From a virus, in the IMG/VR virus record IMGVR_UViG_3300009466_000202, positions 1 to 61,842 of that record: a stretch of DNA of 61,842 nucleotides. One strand, written 5' to 3'. The position numbers and the translations under genes are program-made. Every line of letters begins with the position of its first letter. Position 1 is the stretch's first letter. Positions 18,982-28,839 of the stretch are shown in pieces. Below the pieces are notes generated by a model. It made no database searches. It had not been told where the DNA came from and was given only the letters and a program-made list of their open reading frames with translations.

Positions 18982-19780
18982 GGGTTTTCTTTGGTTCGCA
19001 CAAAATAATAGTGATACCGACTATACTGAAATTAGTATTGAATTGGCAAAGTCTATTAAAAAATACAATAGAAAATCTGAGATTTGTGTTATTACAGATT
19101 CTAAAACACAAATCAAAAGTTCTCATATTGACATAGTAAAAATATTAGAGAACGATGAAAGCAAGGAAGACAAATTAAAATTTTCAAACGAATACAAAGC
19201 ATTTTCATTAACGCCTTTCGTTCACACTGTAAAATTGGAAGCAGATATGTTATTTACAAGTTCAACAGATTGGTGGTGGAATCATTTATGTCAGCATGAT
19301 ATGGTATTTTCTATTAATTGTAAAAATTACAAAGATGAGACAATAAAACATACGCCATATAGAAAACTTTTCGTGCAGAATTTTTTGCCTAATATATACA
19401 ATGGACTATTTTATTTTCGTAAAAGTCAGACTTCTAAAAAGTTTTTTGACATTTGTAAAACCTTAAGTAAAAATTGGACGGAAGTCAAACAAACATTTTT
19501 AATCAATTGTCACGACGAATATCCCACCACTGATGTAATTTATGCTCTTGCTCTAAGGATAATGGATCCTAGCAATAAAATGTTGATAGATTATCCTTGG
19601 TTTAAATTTATACACGGTAAACCCGGAATCAATTATGCAGAAATGGCATCGGAACAATACAATTATCTATATCCTGTGAGGACCGATGATAGAATTTATT
19701 TGGGCGGACAACGTTTGAATAGAATTTGGCACTATTATGAAAAAAATACAAAGGAGATTTTAAATGCCAGGGTTTTTTGA
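18974..19780 (+). CDS. Glycosyltransferase-like protein
   Basis: 268 residues. It resembles the preceding gene in layout: an N-terminal beta strand, ICVITDSKT, a VKLEADMLFT segment where the metal-binding DxD of GT-A enzymes would sit (here ExD), and a YNGLFYFRKS strand. The substitution of the first Asp by Glu is notable but still metal-binding capable. It overlaps the next gene by 17 nt. Role inferred from fold pattern only. Confidence 0.5.
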   Translation: MSKGFLWFAQNNSDTDYTEISIELAKSIKKYNRKSEICVITDSKTQIKSSHIDIVKILENDESKEDKLKFSNEYKAFSLTPFVHTVKLEADMLFTSSTDWWWNHLCQHDMVFSINCKNYKDETIKHTPYRKLFVQNFLPNIYNGLFYFRKSQTSKKFFDICKTLSKNWTEVKQTFLINCHDEYPTTDVIYALALRIMDPSNKMLIDYPWFKFIHGKPGINYAEMASEQYNYLYPVRTDDRIYLGGQRLNRIWHYYEKNTKEILNARVF

Positions 19781-20063
19781 AGCAAGAGATAATTTTAAAA
19801 CTAAAAATAAAAAACATTTTGTTACCATTGATGGAAAAACAGTGGAAGTATCTCTAGAACAAAAAATAGAAATTTTACAGTCGGGAGAAAGTGCATGGAA
19901 ATGGGAAAATAATGAAATTGTAAAAAAACCTCAGAAAAAACTAGGAAGATATTATACAGAGTTAACAAAAACAGATAAGGGTTATCATTTTATAGATTCG
20001 GATCCTTACTGGCCAAGCGAATTCAAAGAAGGAGGTTACACATGGCAACAACCTTCCGAGTAA
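19764..20063 (+). CDS. Hypothetical protein
   Basis: 99 residues, Lys-rich, with FVTIDGKTVEVS and an aromatic-rich end (DPYWPSEFKEGGYTWQ). It overlaps the genes on both sides, so it is translated with the glycosyltransferases. No family recognised. Confidence 0.55.
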   Translation: MPGFFEARDNFKTKNKKHFVTIDGKTVEVSLEQKIEILQSGESAWKWENNEIVKKPQKKLGRYYTELTKTDKGYHFIDSDPYWPSEFKEGGYTWQQPSE

Positions 20064-20935
20064 CCGATTTAGACTTTGTTTTTATCAGTTTCAGGGAACC
20101 CAATAAGGAGTACAATTATGCCGATCTGCTCAACAAAGTTCCTTGGGCCAAACGTGTGGACGGTGTCGTGGGATTCGACAACGCACATAAGGCCGCGGCC
20201 GAACTTTCCGAAACGGAGTTTTTTATCAGTATAGACGGTGATAACATATTAGATCCTAAATTTCTTTTAGAGACATTGGATTTTACAAAAACAGACCCAA
20301 CAGCAGTACATCGTTGGAGGGCACGTAATTCTGTCAATGGACTTGTATATGGCAACGGTGGTATAGTGGGATGGCCTAAAAAAACTTGTCTGCAGATGAA
20401 GACACACGAAAATGCCAACACAAAAGAAAACGAGATAGATTTTTGTTGGGGAGTGCCCCATGAGAATTTACATAATGTTTATTCAGAAACAGTTATAAAC
20501 AGTTCTCCGGATCAGGCGTTTGTGGCAGGATTCAGAGAAGGAGTCAAGATGAGTCTCGACAGAGGAGAAGTGATAAATCCTGCGGAATTCTTGGACAAGG
20601 TTCATAAACCCAATCTAAAAGTACTGACGACCTGGATGAGCGTGGGCTCCGATGTAGACAATGGTGATTATGCCATGTTAGGAGCAAGAATGGGGTGTTG
20701 GTATACCACAGTAAAAGGTATGGAACTCAAAAAGGTGAGAGACCTAGATTTTATAAGGGAGATTTATTTCAATAGAATCACGAATATTGAGGAAACTTTG
20801 CTTACTTACGGAAATTCTCTGAGACAGAGATTAGGCATACCGGTTGCCGATTTTGATGCGGATGAGAGTCGTTTTTTTAAATTCTGTCAACCACAATGGC
20901 GAAATAATGGAGTGCAAGACCGTGAACAAAAGTAA
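20042..20935 (+). CDS. Glycosyltransferase-like protein (family 2-like)
   Basis: 297 residues. DFVFISFREPN opens a nucleotide-binding half, and FFISIDGDNIL carries the DxD motif expected of a GT-A enzyme. An IVGWPKK segment and a Trp-rich acceptor half follow. The same layout, less conserved, occurs twice in the product of 33300-34604. The gene overlaps its neighbours on both sides, the next being the first radical SAM gene. Likely builds or alters a glycan; the acceptor is unknown. Confidence 0.6.
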   Translation: MATTFRVTDLDFVFISFREPNKEYNYADLLNKVPWAKRVDGVVGFDNAHKAAAELSETEFFISIDGDNILDPKFLLETLDFTKTDPTAVHRWRARNSVNGLVYGNGGIVGWPKKTCLQMKTHENANTKENEIDFCWGVPHENLHNVYSETVINSSPDQAFVAGFREGVKMSLDRGEVINPAEFLDKVHKPNLKVLTTWMSVGSDVDNGDYAMLGARMGCWYTTVKGMELKKVRDLDFIREIYFNRITNIEETLLTYGNSLRQRLGIPVADFDADESRFFKFCQPQWRNNGVQDREQK

Positions 20936-22289
20936 ATATAAATCTCAAGCGGAAGAAATTAAAAAAGAATTAGATTTCATATCGCCTTCCATGTGTTTGG
21001 CCAAATGGAATCAGGTATCCTTGCATCTACCAACAGGACTGACAAATTCTTGTTATCATCCTCCATTGCACGAGATAGATGCTTCGTTGTTGACAGATAA
21101 TCCGGCCGCGTTACACAACACAGAACAAAAGTTGGAACAGCGTCGGCAAATGATAAAAGGAGAAAGACCCACAGGGTGTTCCTATTGTTGGAAACTGGAA
21201 GATGCAGGAGAGATGTCGGACAGACATTATCGTTCTGGAGAACCCTGGGCATCGGAGGATTTAAAAAAAATCGCCGGCAATCCTTTTGATAAAAAACATG
21301 TGCCTCGTTACGTAGAGGTTAATTTTAATCATGCCTGCAACTTCAAATGCAGTTATTGTAGTCCTCAATTTTCTACAACTTGGGCACAGGAAATAGATAC
21401 CTATGGACACTACCCTACAGATCCACCACACAACTCATCCGAGCACTTCCAGGGTCGTAGACAACCTATACCCAACAGAGAATCAAATCCATACGTGGAA
21501 GCATTCTGGCGATGGTGGCCCGATCTGTATCCGCATTTAAAACACTTCCGTATGACGGGCGGAGAACCCATGATGGATAAAAATACCTATAGAGTATTTG
21601 ATTATATCATAAAAAATCCCAAAAAGGATCTACATCTCAATGTTACTTCCAATATGTGTCCTCCCGAAGACAAATTAAAGAACAAATATTTTGATCAAGT
21701 CAAAAGAATGTGCCTCGAGGAAAAAATAGAGCATTTTATGCAATTTGCATCAATAGATGCACATGGTAAAAGAGCAGAATACATACGTCACGGATTAAAT
21801 TATAATCGTTTCATGGACAATGTACATGAATTTTTACATCGTGTTCCTGTGCGTAATTCCATAACCTTCATTATCACGTACAATAATCTATCAGTGACTT
21901 CCTTGGAGCCGTTGTTAAAAGATATACAAAAATTGAGATCGGAACATTCTAAAGATTATCAGCGAGTGTGGTTTGACATACCACTATTGCGTCAACCAGA
22001 ATGGCAACAGATCACACTGTTACCCGAAGCATATCAGCAGATTCATCTCGAGAACATGGAATGGATGCAGGCAAATTCTGGCGAGGACAACTACAGTCAA
22101 TTCAAGGACTTCGAAGTTCAAAAAATGCAACGCAATTTAGCATATTGGCAAAAAAATTACGCTGACGATAAAACGCAAAAAAAGAACTTTTACGCATTTT
22201 TTAACGAACACGATCGCAGACGCAGAACAAACTTTTTAAACACATTTCCAGAAATGGACGAGTTTTGGCAGGAGTGTAAAAATCTATGA
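20907..22289 (+). CDS. N-terminal-twitch radical SAM protein 1
   Basis: I start at the ATG at 20907 (MECKTVNKSK), overlapping the previous gene; an earlier in-frame TTG at 20844 looks unlikely. About 460 residues. The radical SAM CxxxCxxC cluster is CNFKCSYC (Cys144, 148, 151), followed by MTGGEPMMD. N-terminal to it are further Cys motifs (SCYHPP and GCSYCWKLED), the pattern of the N-twitch radical SAM family, where an auxiliary Fe-S cluster domain precedes the SAM barrel. Closest relative in the window is the gene at 22878. Substrate unknown; the family is linked to peptide or surface-glycan modification. Confidence 0.8.
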   Translation: MECKTVNKSKYKSQAEEIKKELDFISPSMCLAKWNQVSLHLPTGLTNSCYHPPLHEIDASLLTDNPAALHNTEQKLEQRRQMIKGERPTGCSYCWKLEDAGEMSDRHYRSGEPWASEDLKKIAGNPFDKKHVPRYVEVNFNHACNFKCSYCSPQFSTTWAQEIDTYGHYPTDPPHNSSEHFQGRRQPIPNRESNPYVEAFWRWWPDLYPHLKHFRMTGGEPMMDKNTYRVFDYIIKNPKKDLHLNVTSNMCPPEDKLKNKYFDQVKRMCLEEKIEHFMQFASIDAHGKRAEYIRHGLNYNRFMDNVHEFLHRVPVRNSITFIITYNNLSVTSLEPLLKDIQKLRSEHSKDYQRVWFDIPLLRQPEWQQITLLPEAYQQIHLENMEWMQANSGEDNYSQFKDFEVQKMQRNLAYWQKNYADDKTQKKNFYAFFNEHDRRRRTNFLNTFPEMDEFWQECKNL

Positions 22290-22900
22290 AAACAATAGGT
22301 TATTTTGGAGATAGTTTCTGTGCCGGAAGAGAATCGGAGAGCTGGTGTGTACTTTTATCAAAAAAATTAAATGCTAATATAGTACATTGGGGAGAGCCGG
22401 GTAGAAGTGTATGGACCTCTATGATAAAATTTAATAGATTAAACCAACAAGGTCGTTTACCAGATATTTGTATATTCTGTTGGAGCGAACCTTATAGATT
22501 ATATCACCCTTCTCTTATTCTAAGTGCAAATACACAACCGTTGCCAGAAGTGGATCCTAGAGTGTACAAAGCATTAGACGATTATTGGAAATACCTACAT
22601 TCTTATGAAAAAGACGAACTTGTTTATGAATATTCTATAAAATGGTTCGACCAAAATATATTGTCAAACATAGATAAAAAAATTATTCAAATGTGGAGTT
22701 TTAAACCTTTCGAAACTGCAAATAAGAATATTGATATCCATTTAACAACAGGAACATTTATTAATGAAAGTATGTTTGCTTTTTCAAAAAAAGACGGAGT
22801 TGAACCAGGAGGTTGGGGACCTGGCACAATTAATCATATGACAATAGAACAAAATAAACAATGGGCAGAGAAAGTATATGAAAGATATAAATTATCGTAG
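22286..22900 (+). CDS. SGNH/GDSL-like hydrolase
   Basis: 204 residues. GYFGDSFCAG at the N-terminus provides the SGNH nucleophile Ser10 (block I), a downstream GEPGRS supplies a block II-like Gly, and a C-terminal His in TINHMT may be the catalytic base, though the usual DxxH spacing is not obvious. Such enzymes remove or add acyl groups on sugars. It overlaps radical SAM genes on both sides (4 and 23 nt), tying it to that pathway. Confidence 0.6.
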   Translation: MKTIGYFGDSFCAGRESESWCVLLSKKLNANIVHWGEPGRSVWTSMIKFNRLNQQGRLPDICIFCWSEPYRLYHPSLILSANTQPLPEVDPRVYKALDDYWKYLHSYEKDELVYEYSIKWFDQNILSNIDKKIIQMWSFKPFETANKNIDIHLTTGTFINESMFAFSKKDGVEPGGWGPGTINHMTIEQNKQWAEKVYERYKLS

Positions 22901-24224
22901 AAAAATATTAGATTCATTATCTCCTTCGTTTTGTGGAGCAAAATGGTACAACGCCACTATATGGTTAGGATCTGGGATGACTACAAGTTGTCACCATCCA
23001 CCAGCACACAAAGTTGATCTTGCTAAAGTAACGCAGAACCCAAAACTGCTACACAACACTCCGCAAAAGAAGCAGGATCGTGCCAAGATGATTGCGGGCG
23101 AAAGACCTGCAGGTTGTGAGTATTGTTGGAAGATAGAAGATATGGGCAGAGATGCTGTGAGCGATCGTGTCTATAAGAGTCGAATTTACAAAACAGAAGA
23201 TTTACACACTGCTAAAAACACCCCTATTACAGATGATGTAGATTTAAAGACACTAGAAATTGCGTTTGACAGGACCTGCAACTTCGCTTGTTCGTATTGC
23301 AATCCTGCATTCTCAACCACGTGGGTGAGGGATATCAAACAGAAGGGTCCATACCAGAATTTGATATCGGATGGTAGAAACCATTTCACTCACCCACACG
23401 ATGGCGCACAGTTATACAAACAGGACGAGACCAATCCCTATGTGGAAGCATTTTTTAAATGGTGGGATTCTGATCTACACAGAACATTAGAGGAATTACG
23501 AATAACGGGCGGAGAGCCAATGATGTCTCCACATCTATGGAGATTGCTGGATTGGTTTGAAACCGAAAAACACAGAGTGAATCCCAATATGAGATTTGCT
23601 ATTAATTCTAATCTTGTACCTAAACGAGATTTGTTTTCTAAATTTATTGAGAAATGTAAAAATGTTCCTAATTTACACATATACACTTCTAATGAAGCCA
23701 CGTTTGCCCAGTCGGATTATATTAGAGATGGTATGAATTTTTCAGAATGGTACATGAACTTTGCTAATATTATTAATCAATTGAAGCCTGCAGGGGTTCA
23801 TAATATGTGTACTATAAATGCATTGTGTCTCGAATCACTGCCCGAGTTCTTGGACAAAATTGTTGAAAATAAAATTAGTGCCAAAAGAGTATATGGTGTC
23901 GATGTAAATTTTACTTTAAATATTTTGAGATTTCCTAGTTTTCAATCTCCGTTGGTGTTACCAGACACACTAAGAACTGAATTTAAAAACAATCTTAATG
24001 ATTGGTTATCTAGACAGATAGATTATCTGGAACCCATGGAGGTAGCACATACGCAAAGATTGATAGATTATCTCGATATAGTAAAAACACCGCATTCTGA
24101 ATCGTTTGATTTACCAAGACTGAGATCAGATTTCAAAAATTTTTATAAACAATATAATGAGAGACGGGGTAAAAATTTAATCAAAACGTTTCCAAAAATA
24201 GGAGAGTGGTATAATGGCTTATGA
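22878..24224 (+). CDS. N-terminal-twitch radical SAM protein 2
   Basis: 448 residues. Cluster cysteines in CNFACSYC (Cys134, 138, 141), then RITGGEPMMS. The N-terminal cysteine motifs (SCHHPP, GCEYCWKIED) and a LHNTPQKKQDRAKMI stretch match the gene at 20907 closely, so the two are paralogues. The C-terminal ~120 residues also share a KNFY/ERRGKN end. Overlaps the SGNH gene and the next radical SAM gene. A radical reaction on a surface or virion substrate is the likely role, but the substrate is unknown. Confidence 0.8.
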   Translation: MKDINYRRKILDSLSPSFCGAKWYNATIWLGSGMTTSCHHPPAHKVDLAKVTQNPKLLHNTPQKKQDRAKMIAGERPAGCEYCWKIEDMGRDAVSDRVYKSRIYKTEDLHTAKNTPITDDVDLKTLEIAFDRTCNFACSYCNPAFSTTWVRDIKQKGPYQNLISDGRNHFTHPHDGAQLYKQDETNPYVEAFFKWWDSDLHRTLEELRITGGEPMMSPHLWRLLDWFETEKHRVNPNMRFAINSNLVPKRDLFSKFIEKCKNVPNLHIYTSNEATFAQSDYIRDGMNFSEWYMNFANIINQLKPAGVHNMCTINALCLESLPEFLDKIVENKISAKRVYGVDVNFTLNILRFPSFQSPLVLPDTLRTEFKNNLNDWLSRQIDYLEPMEVAHTQRLIDYLDIVKTPHSESFDLPRLRSDFKNFYKQYNERRGKNLIKTFPKIGEWYNGL

Positions 24225-25515
24225 GTATGGTGCTAAAGAACCAGTAAAATTAAAAATAAAAGACATGACAGATAAACAGAAAGAACTGTTGTTGGATTCC
24301 GATACATTTTGTATGTTACCATGGATGCATCTCCATGCATATCCAGACGGCCGTGCCTATCCTTGCTGTTTCGCCTTTGATGCATATCACGTGGGTAATC
24401 TAAATCAAAATAGTTTAGAGGAAGTTTTTAATGGTGAAAAGATGAAAAAGATGCGTCTCAATATGTTGGAGAATAAACCTTGCAAGGAATGTGGCAAGTG
24501 TTATGACCAGGAAAAGGCAGGTTTCTTCTCTCTGCGTCTAAGTTCAAATAAACATTTTGGACACAACATAGATCTTGTGGAATCAACACAGCCAGACGGC
24601 TCTGCAGATTTTATAATCAAATATTGGGATATACGTTTTTCAAATCTGTGTAATATGGCCTGCCGTAGTTGTGGCACTTGGTTCTCGTCTAACTGGTATG
24701 AAGATCATAAGAAGTTAACTGGACGTCCACCAGATCACGCAAAAATTCTTAAAGTGGGAAGATCTTCAGATGATATGTGGGAACAGATGTTAGCACAGTT
24801 TGATCACGTGGAGCAGTTTTATTTTGCCGGAGGCGAACCGCTCATTATGGAAGAACATTATAGGATATTGAAAGAATTAGATCGTAGAAAAATGTATCAC
24901 GTGAGATTGATATACAACACAAACTTTTCTAAACTTAAATTTAAAGATATGGATGTGTTGGAGTTATGGAATAAATTTGATTCAGTATCGGTTGGAGCAA
25001 GTCTTGATGCCGAGGGAGCCAGAGCAGAACTTATGCGTAAAGGCACGAAGTGGGAAGAAACAGTGGCCAATAGAAAAAAGATGATGGAAGTATGTCCTAA
25101 AGTAGACTTTTATATCAGTGCCACAGTGGGATTGATAAATGCACTCCACGTAACTGATTTCCATAAGAGTTGGACAGAGCAAGGTTTGATCAAAGCACAG
25201 GATTTTAACTTTAATTTACTACAATGGCCTAAATGGCAAAGGATGGATAATCTTCCACAGGAATACAAGGAGCAAGTAGATAAAAAATACAAGGAACATA
25301 TAGAATGGCTCAAAGACAAAGACCCATTAACAAGAGCGATCAAAGGATATCAAAGTGCTCTTAATTGGATGTGGATGAAAGATAATACAAAAAATTTAGA
25401 ATTATTTTTTGAACAGACAAGAAAATATGACGCAATAAGAAATGAAAATATTATAGAGGTGTTTCCTGAATTAAAAGATTTATTTGACAAATATGAAAAG
25501 AATAAAACCGTCTGA
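24214..25515 (+). CDS. N-terminal-twitch radical SAM protein 3
   Basis: 433 residues. FCMLPWMHL and YPCCFAF start a Cys-rich N-terminal twitch region with CKECGKC; the radical SAM cluster is CNMACRSC (Cys146, 150, 153), followed by YFAGGEPLIM. This is the second subtype in the array (CMxPW motif), shared with the next two genes. It overlaps its neighbours by 11 and 23 nt, so the array is probably one translational unit. Confidence 0.82.
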   Translation: MAYEYGAKEPVKLKIKDMTDKQKELLLDSDTFCMLPWMHLHAYPDGRAYPCCFAFDAYHVGNLNQNSLEEVFNGEKMKKMRLNMLENKPCKECGKCYDQEKAGFFSLRLSSNKHFGHNIDLVESTQPDGSADFIIKYWDIRFSNLCNMACRSCGTWFSSNWYEDHKKLTGRPPDHAKILKVGRSSDDMWEQMLAQFDHVEQFYFAGGEPLIMEEHYRILKELDRRKMYHVRLIYNTNFSKLKFKDMDVLELWNKFDSVSVGASLDAEGARAELMRKGTKWEETVANRKKMMEVCPKVDFYISATVGLINALHVTDFHKSWTEQGLIKAQDFNFNLLQWPKWQRMDNLPQEYKEQVDKKYKEHIEWLKDKDPLTRAIKGYQSALNWMWMKDNTKNLELFFEQTRKYDAIRNENIIEVFPELKDLFDKYEKNKTV

Positions 25516-26797
25516 GGGTAACGAAACATTCTGCATGGCGCCGTGGACGCACACCTATCTGTCTCCACAGACCGAGAGAAGAATGTGCTGTGCTTCACGC
25601 GAACCAGCACAAAGTTTCCGACAATACATTGACCGAGAAGGTGAATTAAAAGAATATAGACCAGAAACATTGGAACAACATTGGAACAATCCACATATGA
25701 GAAGTGTGCGAAGACGTATGTTAGAAGGGGAAACATTACCTGAATGCGAAGTATGTAATGATAAACTGCTCAATACAGATGTATATAGAAGTTATTTTAA
25801 TAATCTTTTTGGGAATAAAATAGATCAAGCATACGAAAGTACAGACGACACAGGATATACTACAATGAAAACTGTGAGCTTTGATTATCGTTTCAATAAT
25901 CTTTGTAACTTTAAATGTCGTCAATGCGGAGATATGCTTTCTAGCAGTTGGGAAGCAGAACAGAGGAACCACGATATGTGGTCACCAGAGCGTCAACCTT
26001 GGATGGCACCCCCTCTACGACAGGAGATCTCTTATTTTCAAGATGGGCAAGTGGTCCGAGAATTTATGGATGCTGTGGAACAGAAAAGAATGGAAGAGAT
26101 CTATTGGGTGGGTGGAGAACCATTAATGTGGGAGATACATTGGAAAGCCATGTCACGCATCATTGAGTTAGGATATACTGATAAAGTATACGTGAGATAT
26201 AATACTAATCTAAGCAGAACGGAATTTCGAGGGCAAAAACTTTTTGAGATGTTACCTAAATTCCGAGATTGGCAGGTATGTGCTTCTATCGATGGTACAG
26301 GAGAAATAGGAGAGTATATTAGAACTGGATTAGATTACAATAAATTTATTGAGAACTTTAGAGAAGGATTAGCAGTAACAAGAAATAAACGACAGATGCA
26401 GTTGGATTTTACAATTACAATGCCAGGCTTACAAGAAATAAGAAATATGTTTGATTTGAGCCAACAATTAAATGCCAAACTGTTGACTAAGGTCACATTT
26501 GCTTTTGATTCACAACAGATAATGTCACCTATGTGTTTACCAAAAACTTTATTAAATGAAATTATTGACGAGTGTCTAGATTATATTAAACCGAGGGTTA
26601 CACCACTACAACAGAGTTTGGTAGATGTTTTAGAACATATGAAAACAAGACCCACGTTCTGGGAAGAGTTTCCAAAAGCAGAAATAGGCATACGCTCGGG
26701 CAAGGCAAGATGCGAAAAAATTGACAGAATACGAAAAACAAATATTAAACAAATATTAACAGATAAAAGGTTATTGGAATGGTGGACAAATATATAA
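25493..26797 (+). CDS. N-terminal-twitch radical SAM protein 4
   Basis: About 434 residues from the ATG at 25493 (MKRIKPS); a TTG 9 nt earlier is in frame. FCMAPWTHT and MCCASREP open the N-terminal twitch, CEVC follows, and the radical SAM cluster is CNFKCRQC (Cys138, 142, 145) with WVGGEPLMW downstream. Overlaps genes 3 and 5 of the array by 23 and 19 nt. Substrate unknown. Confidence 0.8.
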   Translation: MKRIKPSEGNETFCMAPWTHTYLSPQTERRMCCASREPAQSFRQYIDREGELKEYRPETLEQHWNNPHMRSVRRRMLEGETLPECEVCNDKLLNTDVYRSYFNNLFGNKIDQAYESTDDTGYTTMKTVSFDYRFNNLCNFKCRQCGDMLSSSWEAEQRNHDMWSPERQPWMAPPLRQEISYFQDGQVVREFMDAVEQKRMEEIYWVGGEPLMWEIHWKAMSRIIELGYTDKVYVRYNTNLSRTEFRGQKLFEMLPKFRDWQVCASIDGTGEIGEYIRTGLDYNKFIENFREGLAVTRNKRQMQLDFTITMPGLQEIRNMFDLSQQLNAKLLTKVTFAFDSQQIMSPMCLPKTLLNEIIDECLDYIKPRVTPLQQSLVDVLEHMKTRPTFWEEFPKAEIGIRSGKARCEKIDRIRKTNIKQILTDKRLLEWWTNI

Positions 26798-27945
26798 AAT
26801 CTAATATATGTGTGTTACCATGGACGCACCTAGAAATAGATGTGAATGGATCAGCATCACCTTGTTGTTTATATAAAGGTACTATAGACAAATATAAAGT
26901 TTATGAAACAGATTTAAAATCCATACAACAATCAGATTACATGAACAATTTAAGAGATCGTTTTAGATCTGGAGAAAAACCACCAGGGTGTGCTAACTGC
27001 TGGATGGAGGAGGATGCTGGTAAAATATCAAAAAGACAAAACTCAATTTATAAAATGAAAAATAGTTTAAAAGACTGGACTCCCGACAGCGAGCCAAAAT
27101 TGCAATTCATTGATTTTAAGTTAGGCAATGTATGCAATTTAAAATGTAGAATATGTGGTAGTTGGAGTTCTAGCAAATGGGCACAAGAAGAGTTGGATTA
27201 TGGACCCAATGATTTAGCACGTAAACAATTACTCGAAGGCGGGTGGCCCAAGCGAAATCCTCAATTTTTTGAAGACATAAAAAATGTTTTAGCAGATGTA
27301 GAATACTTTGAATTTACAGGTGGCGAACCTTTTATGATACAAAATCATCTTCGTATATTAGAACATTGTGTTGAACAAGGATATGCCAAAAACCAAGATA
27401 TACACTATAATACCAATGGAACACAATTACCTGATGATAAAATATTCAAATTATTAAGTAATTTTAAACACATCGAGGTTGCATTTAGTATCGATGATGT
27501 AGGAGATCAATTTGAATATCAAAGACATCCAGCAAATTGGAAAGAAGTAAATGAAAATATTCATCAGTGGAAATCCAAAAATCCGGGTAATATAGATTTT
27601 CAAATATGCAGTACTATAAGCATATTTAATATTTTCAGTTTGGCAAAAATTATACTATGGGTAAAACAAATAAATCCAAAATATTTTTATGTTAATACTT
27701 GCTTCGACCCGGAATATTTTTGTGTACAAACACTACCACAACAAGTCAAGGCAATTGCTACAGAACGTTATAGCGACATCAAAGAATTTCGAGGTATTAT
27801 AGATTTTATGAATTCTTCAGATAGATATACAGACATAATTCAGCAACAAAGAAAACAAAGAATATTACAAGCAGATCGTTATAGAAAAGAAAATTTCTCT
27901 TTGATATTTCCAACTTTAAATAACTTACTAAACATTTATGAATAA
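26779..27945 (+). CDS. N-terminal-twitch radical SAM protein 5
   Basis: 388 residues, the shortest of the five. CVLPWTHLE and SPCCLYKG form the N-terminal twitch with GCANCWMEED, and the radical SAM cluster is CNLKCRIC (Cys119, 123, 126), then FTGGEPFMI. It combines the CxxPW motif of proteins 3 and 4 with the GCxxCWxxED motif of proteins 1 and 2, so it may be closest to the ancestral form. Ends overlapping the second SGNH gene by 8 nt. Confidence 0.82.
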   Translation: MVDKYIKSNICVLPWTHLEIDVNGSASPCCLYKGTIDKYKVYETDLKSIQQSDYMNNLRDRFRSGEKPPGCANCWMEEDAGKISKRQNSIYKMKNSLKDWTPDSEPKLQFIDFKLGNVCNLKCRICGSWSSSKWAQEELDYGPNDLARKQLLEGGWPKRNPQFFEDIKNVLADVEYFEFTGGEPFMIQNHLRILEHCVEQGYAKNQDIHYNTNGTQLPDDKIFKLLSNFKHIEVAFSIDDVGDQFEYQRHPANWKEVNENIHQWKSKNPGNIDFQICSTISIFNIFSLAKIILWVKQINPKYFYVNTCFDPEYFCVQTLPQQVKAIATERYSDIKEFRGIIDFMNSSDRYTDIIQQQRKQRILQADRYRKENFSLIFPTLNNLLNIYE

Positions 27946-28732
27946 AAAAATACTTTCAGGTGGATGTTCGTTTACATTTGGTAATGAATTATCAGACGAC
28001 GATGGAAAAACCCCTTCAAAAAACTCTTGGGCAAGTTTAATGGCTAAACAAAATGATTGCGAACATATTTGCCTTGCAAAAGGAGGCATAGGAAATTCGG
28101 GTATTGCAAGAAAAATATTTCAATATATTTCTAACAATGATATGAATAATACGTCGGTATTAGTAATGTGGACTTTTTGTTCGAGATATGACTGGGCAAT
28201 GCCTCGTCATAGAAGTTTAGAAGATACAAGATGGGCAACTATAACTCCATGGGATACTACTATCAATCAAAAAGAGGTGTACGAAAAATTAAAAGATAAT
28301 AAAATTGTATTGGACGATTGGAAAAAAAGATTAAAAATTTTTGAAGAGAACAATGTAATGCCTTTTGCTGATGCTTTATACAAGTATGCCGCAAATAGAT
28401 ATCACGAGATCTATCTTAGTTGGAAGAGTATAATTTGGCTACAAAATATTTTAGAAAAGAAAAATATATCATATATGTTCACTCTAGCAGATAATACTCT
28501 TTTTTATGACGAGTTTAAACTAGTAAACGATAAAGACGAATTACTAACTTCATTATATAATGAAATTGATTTTTCAAAATGGTTTAGTTTTGGAGAAAGA
28601 TTAATGGGATTTAACCAATGGGCGTCGCTAAATGATTATGAATATGCTACTACCCACCCATTAGATAAAGCACATCAAGATGCTGTGAAATTAATGCAAG
28701 ATAAATTCAAACAAATAATCAAAGGAGAATAA
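27938..28732 (+). CDS. SGNH-like hydrolase 2
   Basis: 264 residues. GGCSFTFGNE gives the nucleophile Ser11 in a G-C-S-F form of block I, KGGIGNSG a block II Gly and Asn, and THPLDKAHQ near the C-terminus an Asp-His pair of the expected kind. It overlaps radical SAM gene 5 by 8 nt. It is not a close paralogue of the SGNH gene at 22286. Likely an esterase or acyltransferase acting on a sugar or peptide. Confidence 0.65.
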   Translation: MNKKILSGGCSFTFGNELSDDDGKTPSKNSWASLMAKQNDCEHICLAKGGIGNSGIARKIFQYISNNDMNNTSVLVMWTFCSRYDWAMPRHRSLEDTRWATITPWDTTINQKEVYEKLKDNKIVLDDWKKRLKIFEENNVMPFADALYKYAANRYHEIYLSWKSIIWLQNILEKKNISYMFTLADNTLFYDEFKLVNDKDELLTSLYNEIDFSKWFSFGERLMGFNQWASLNDYEYATTHPLDKAHQDAVKLMQDKFKQIIKGE

Positions 28733-28733
28733 C

Positions 28734-28838
28734 ATGATAAAATGGATAAAATCTCTAATTACAAAAATCAAGCAGGAATTAGCCTATAGAAAAAGATTGA
28801 GAGATTTAAAAAAGAAAGATCCTTTCATCTACAAGTAG
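28734..28838 (+). CDS. 34-residue basic peptide
   Basis: ATG at 28734 with AAGGAG just upstream; the product MIKWIKSLITKIKQ... is a Lys/Arg-rich amphipathic helix ending DPFIYK. It fills the only gap in this region and its spacing (1 base before the next ATG) suggests it is translated. Function unknown; it looks suited to binding membranes or nucleic acid. Confidence 0.6.
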   Translation: MIKWIKSLITKIKQELAYRKRLRDLKKKDPFIYK

Positions 28839-28839
28839 A

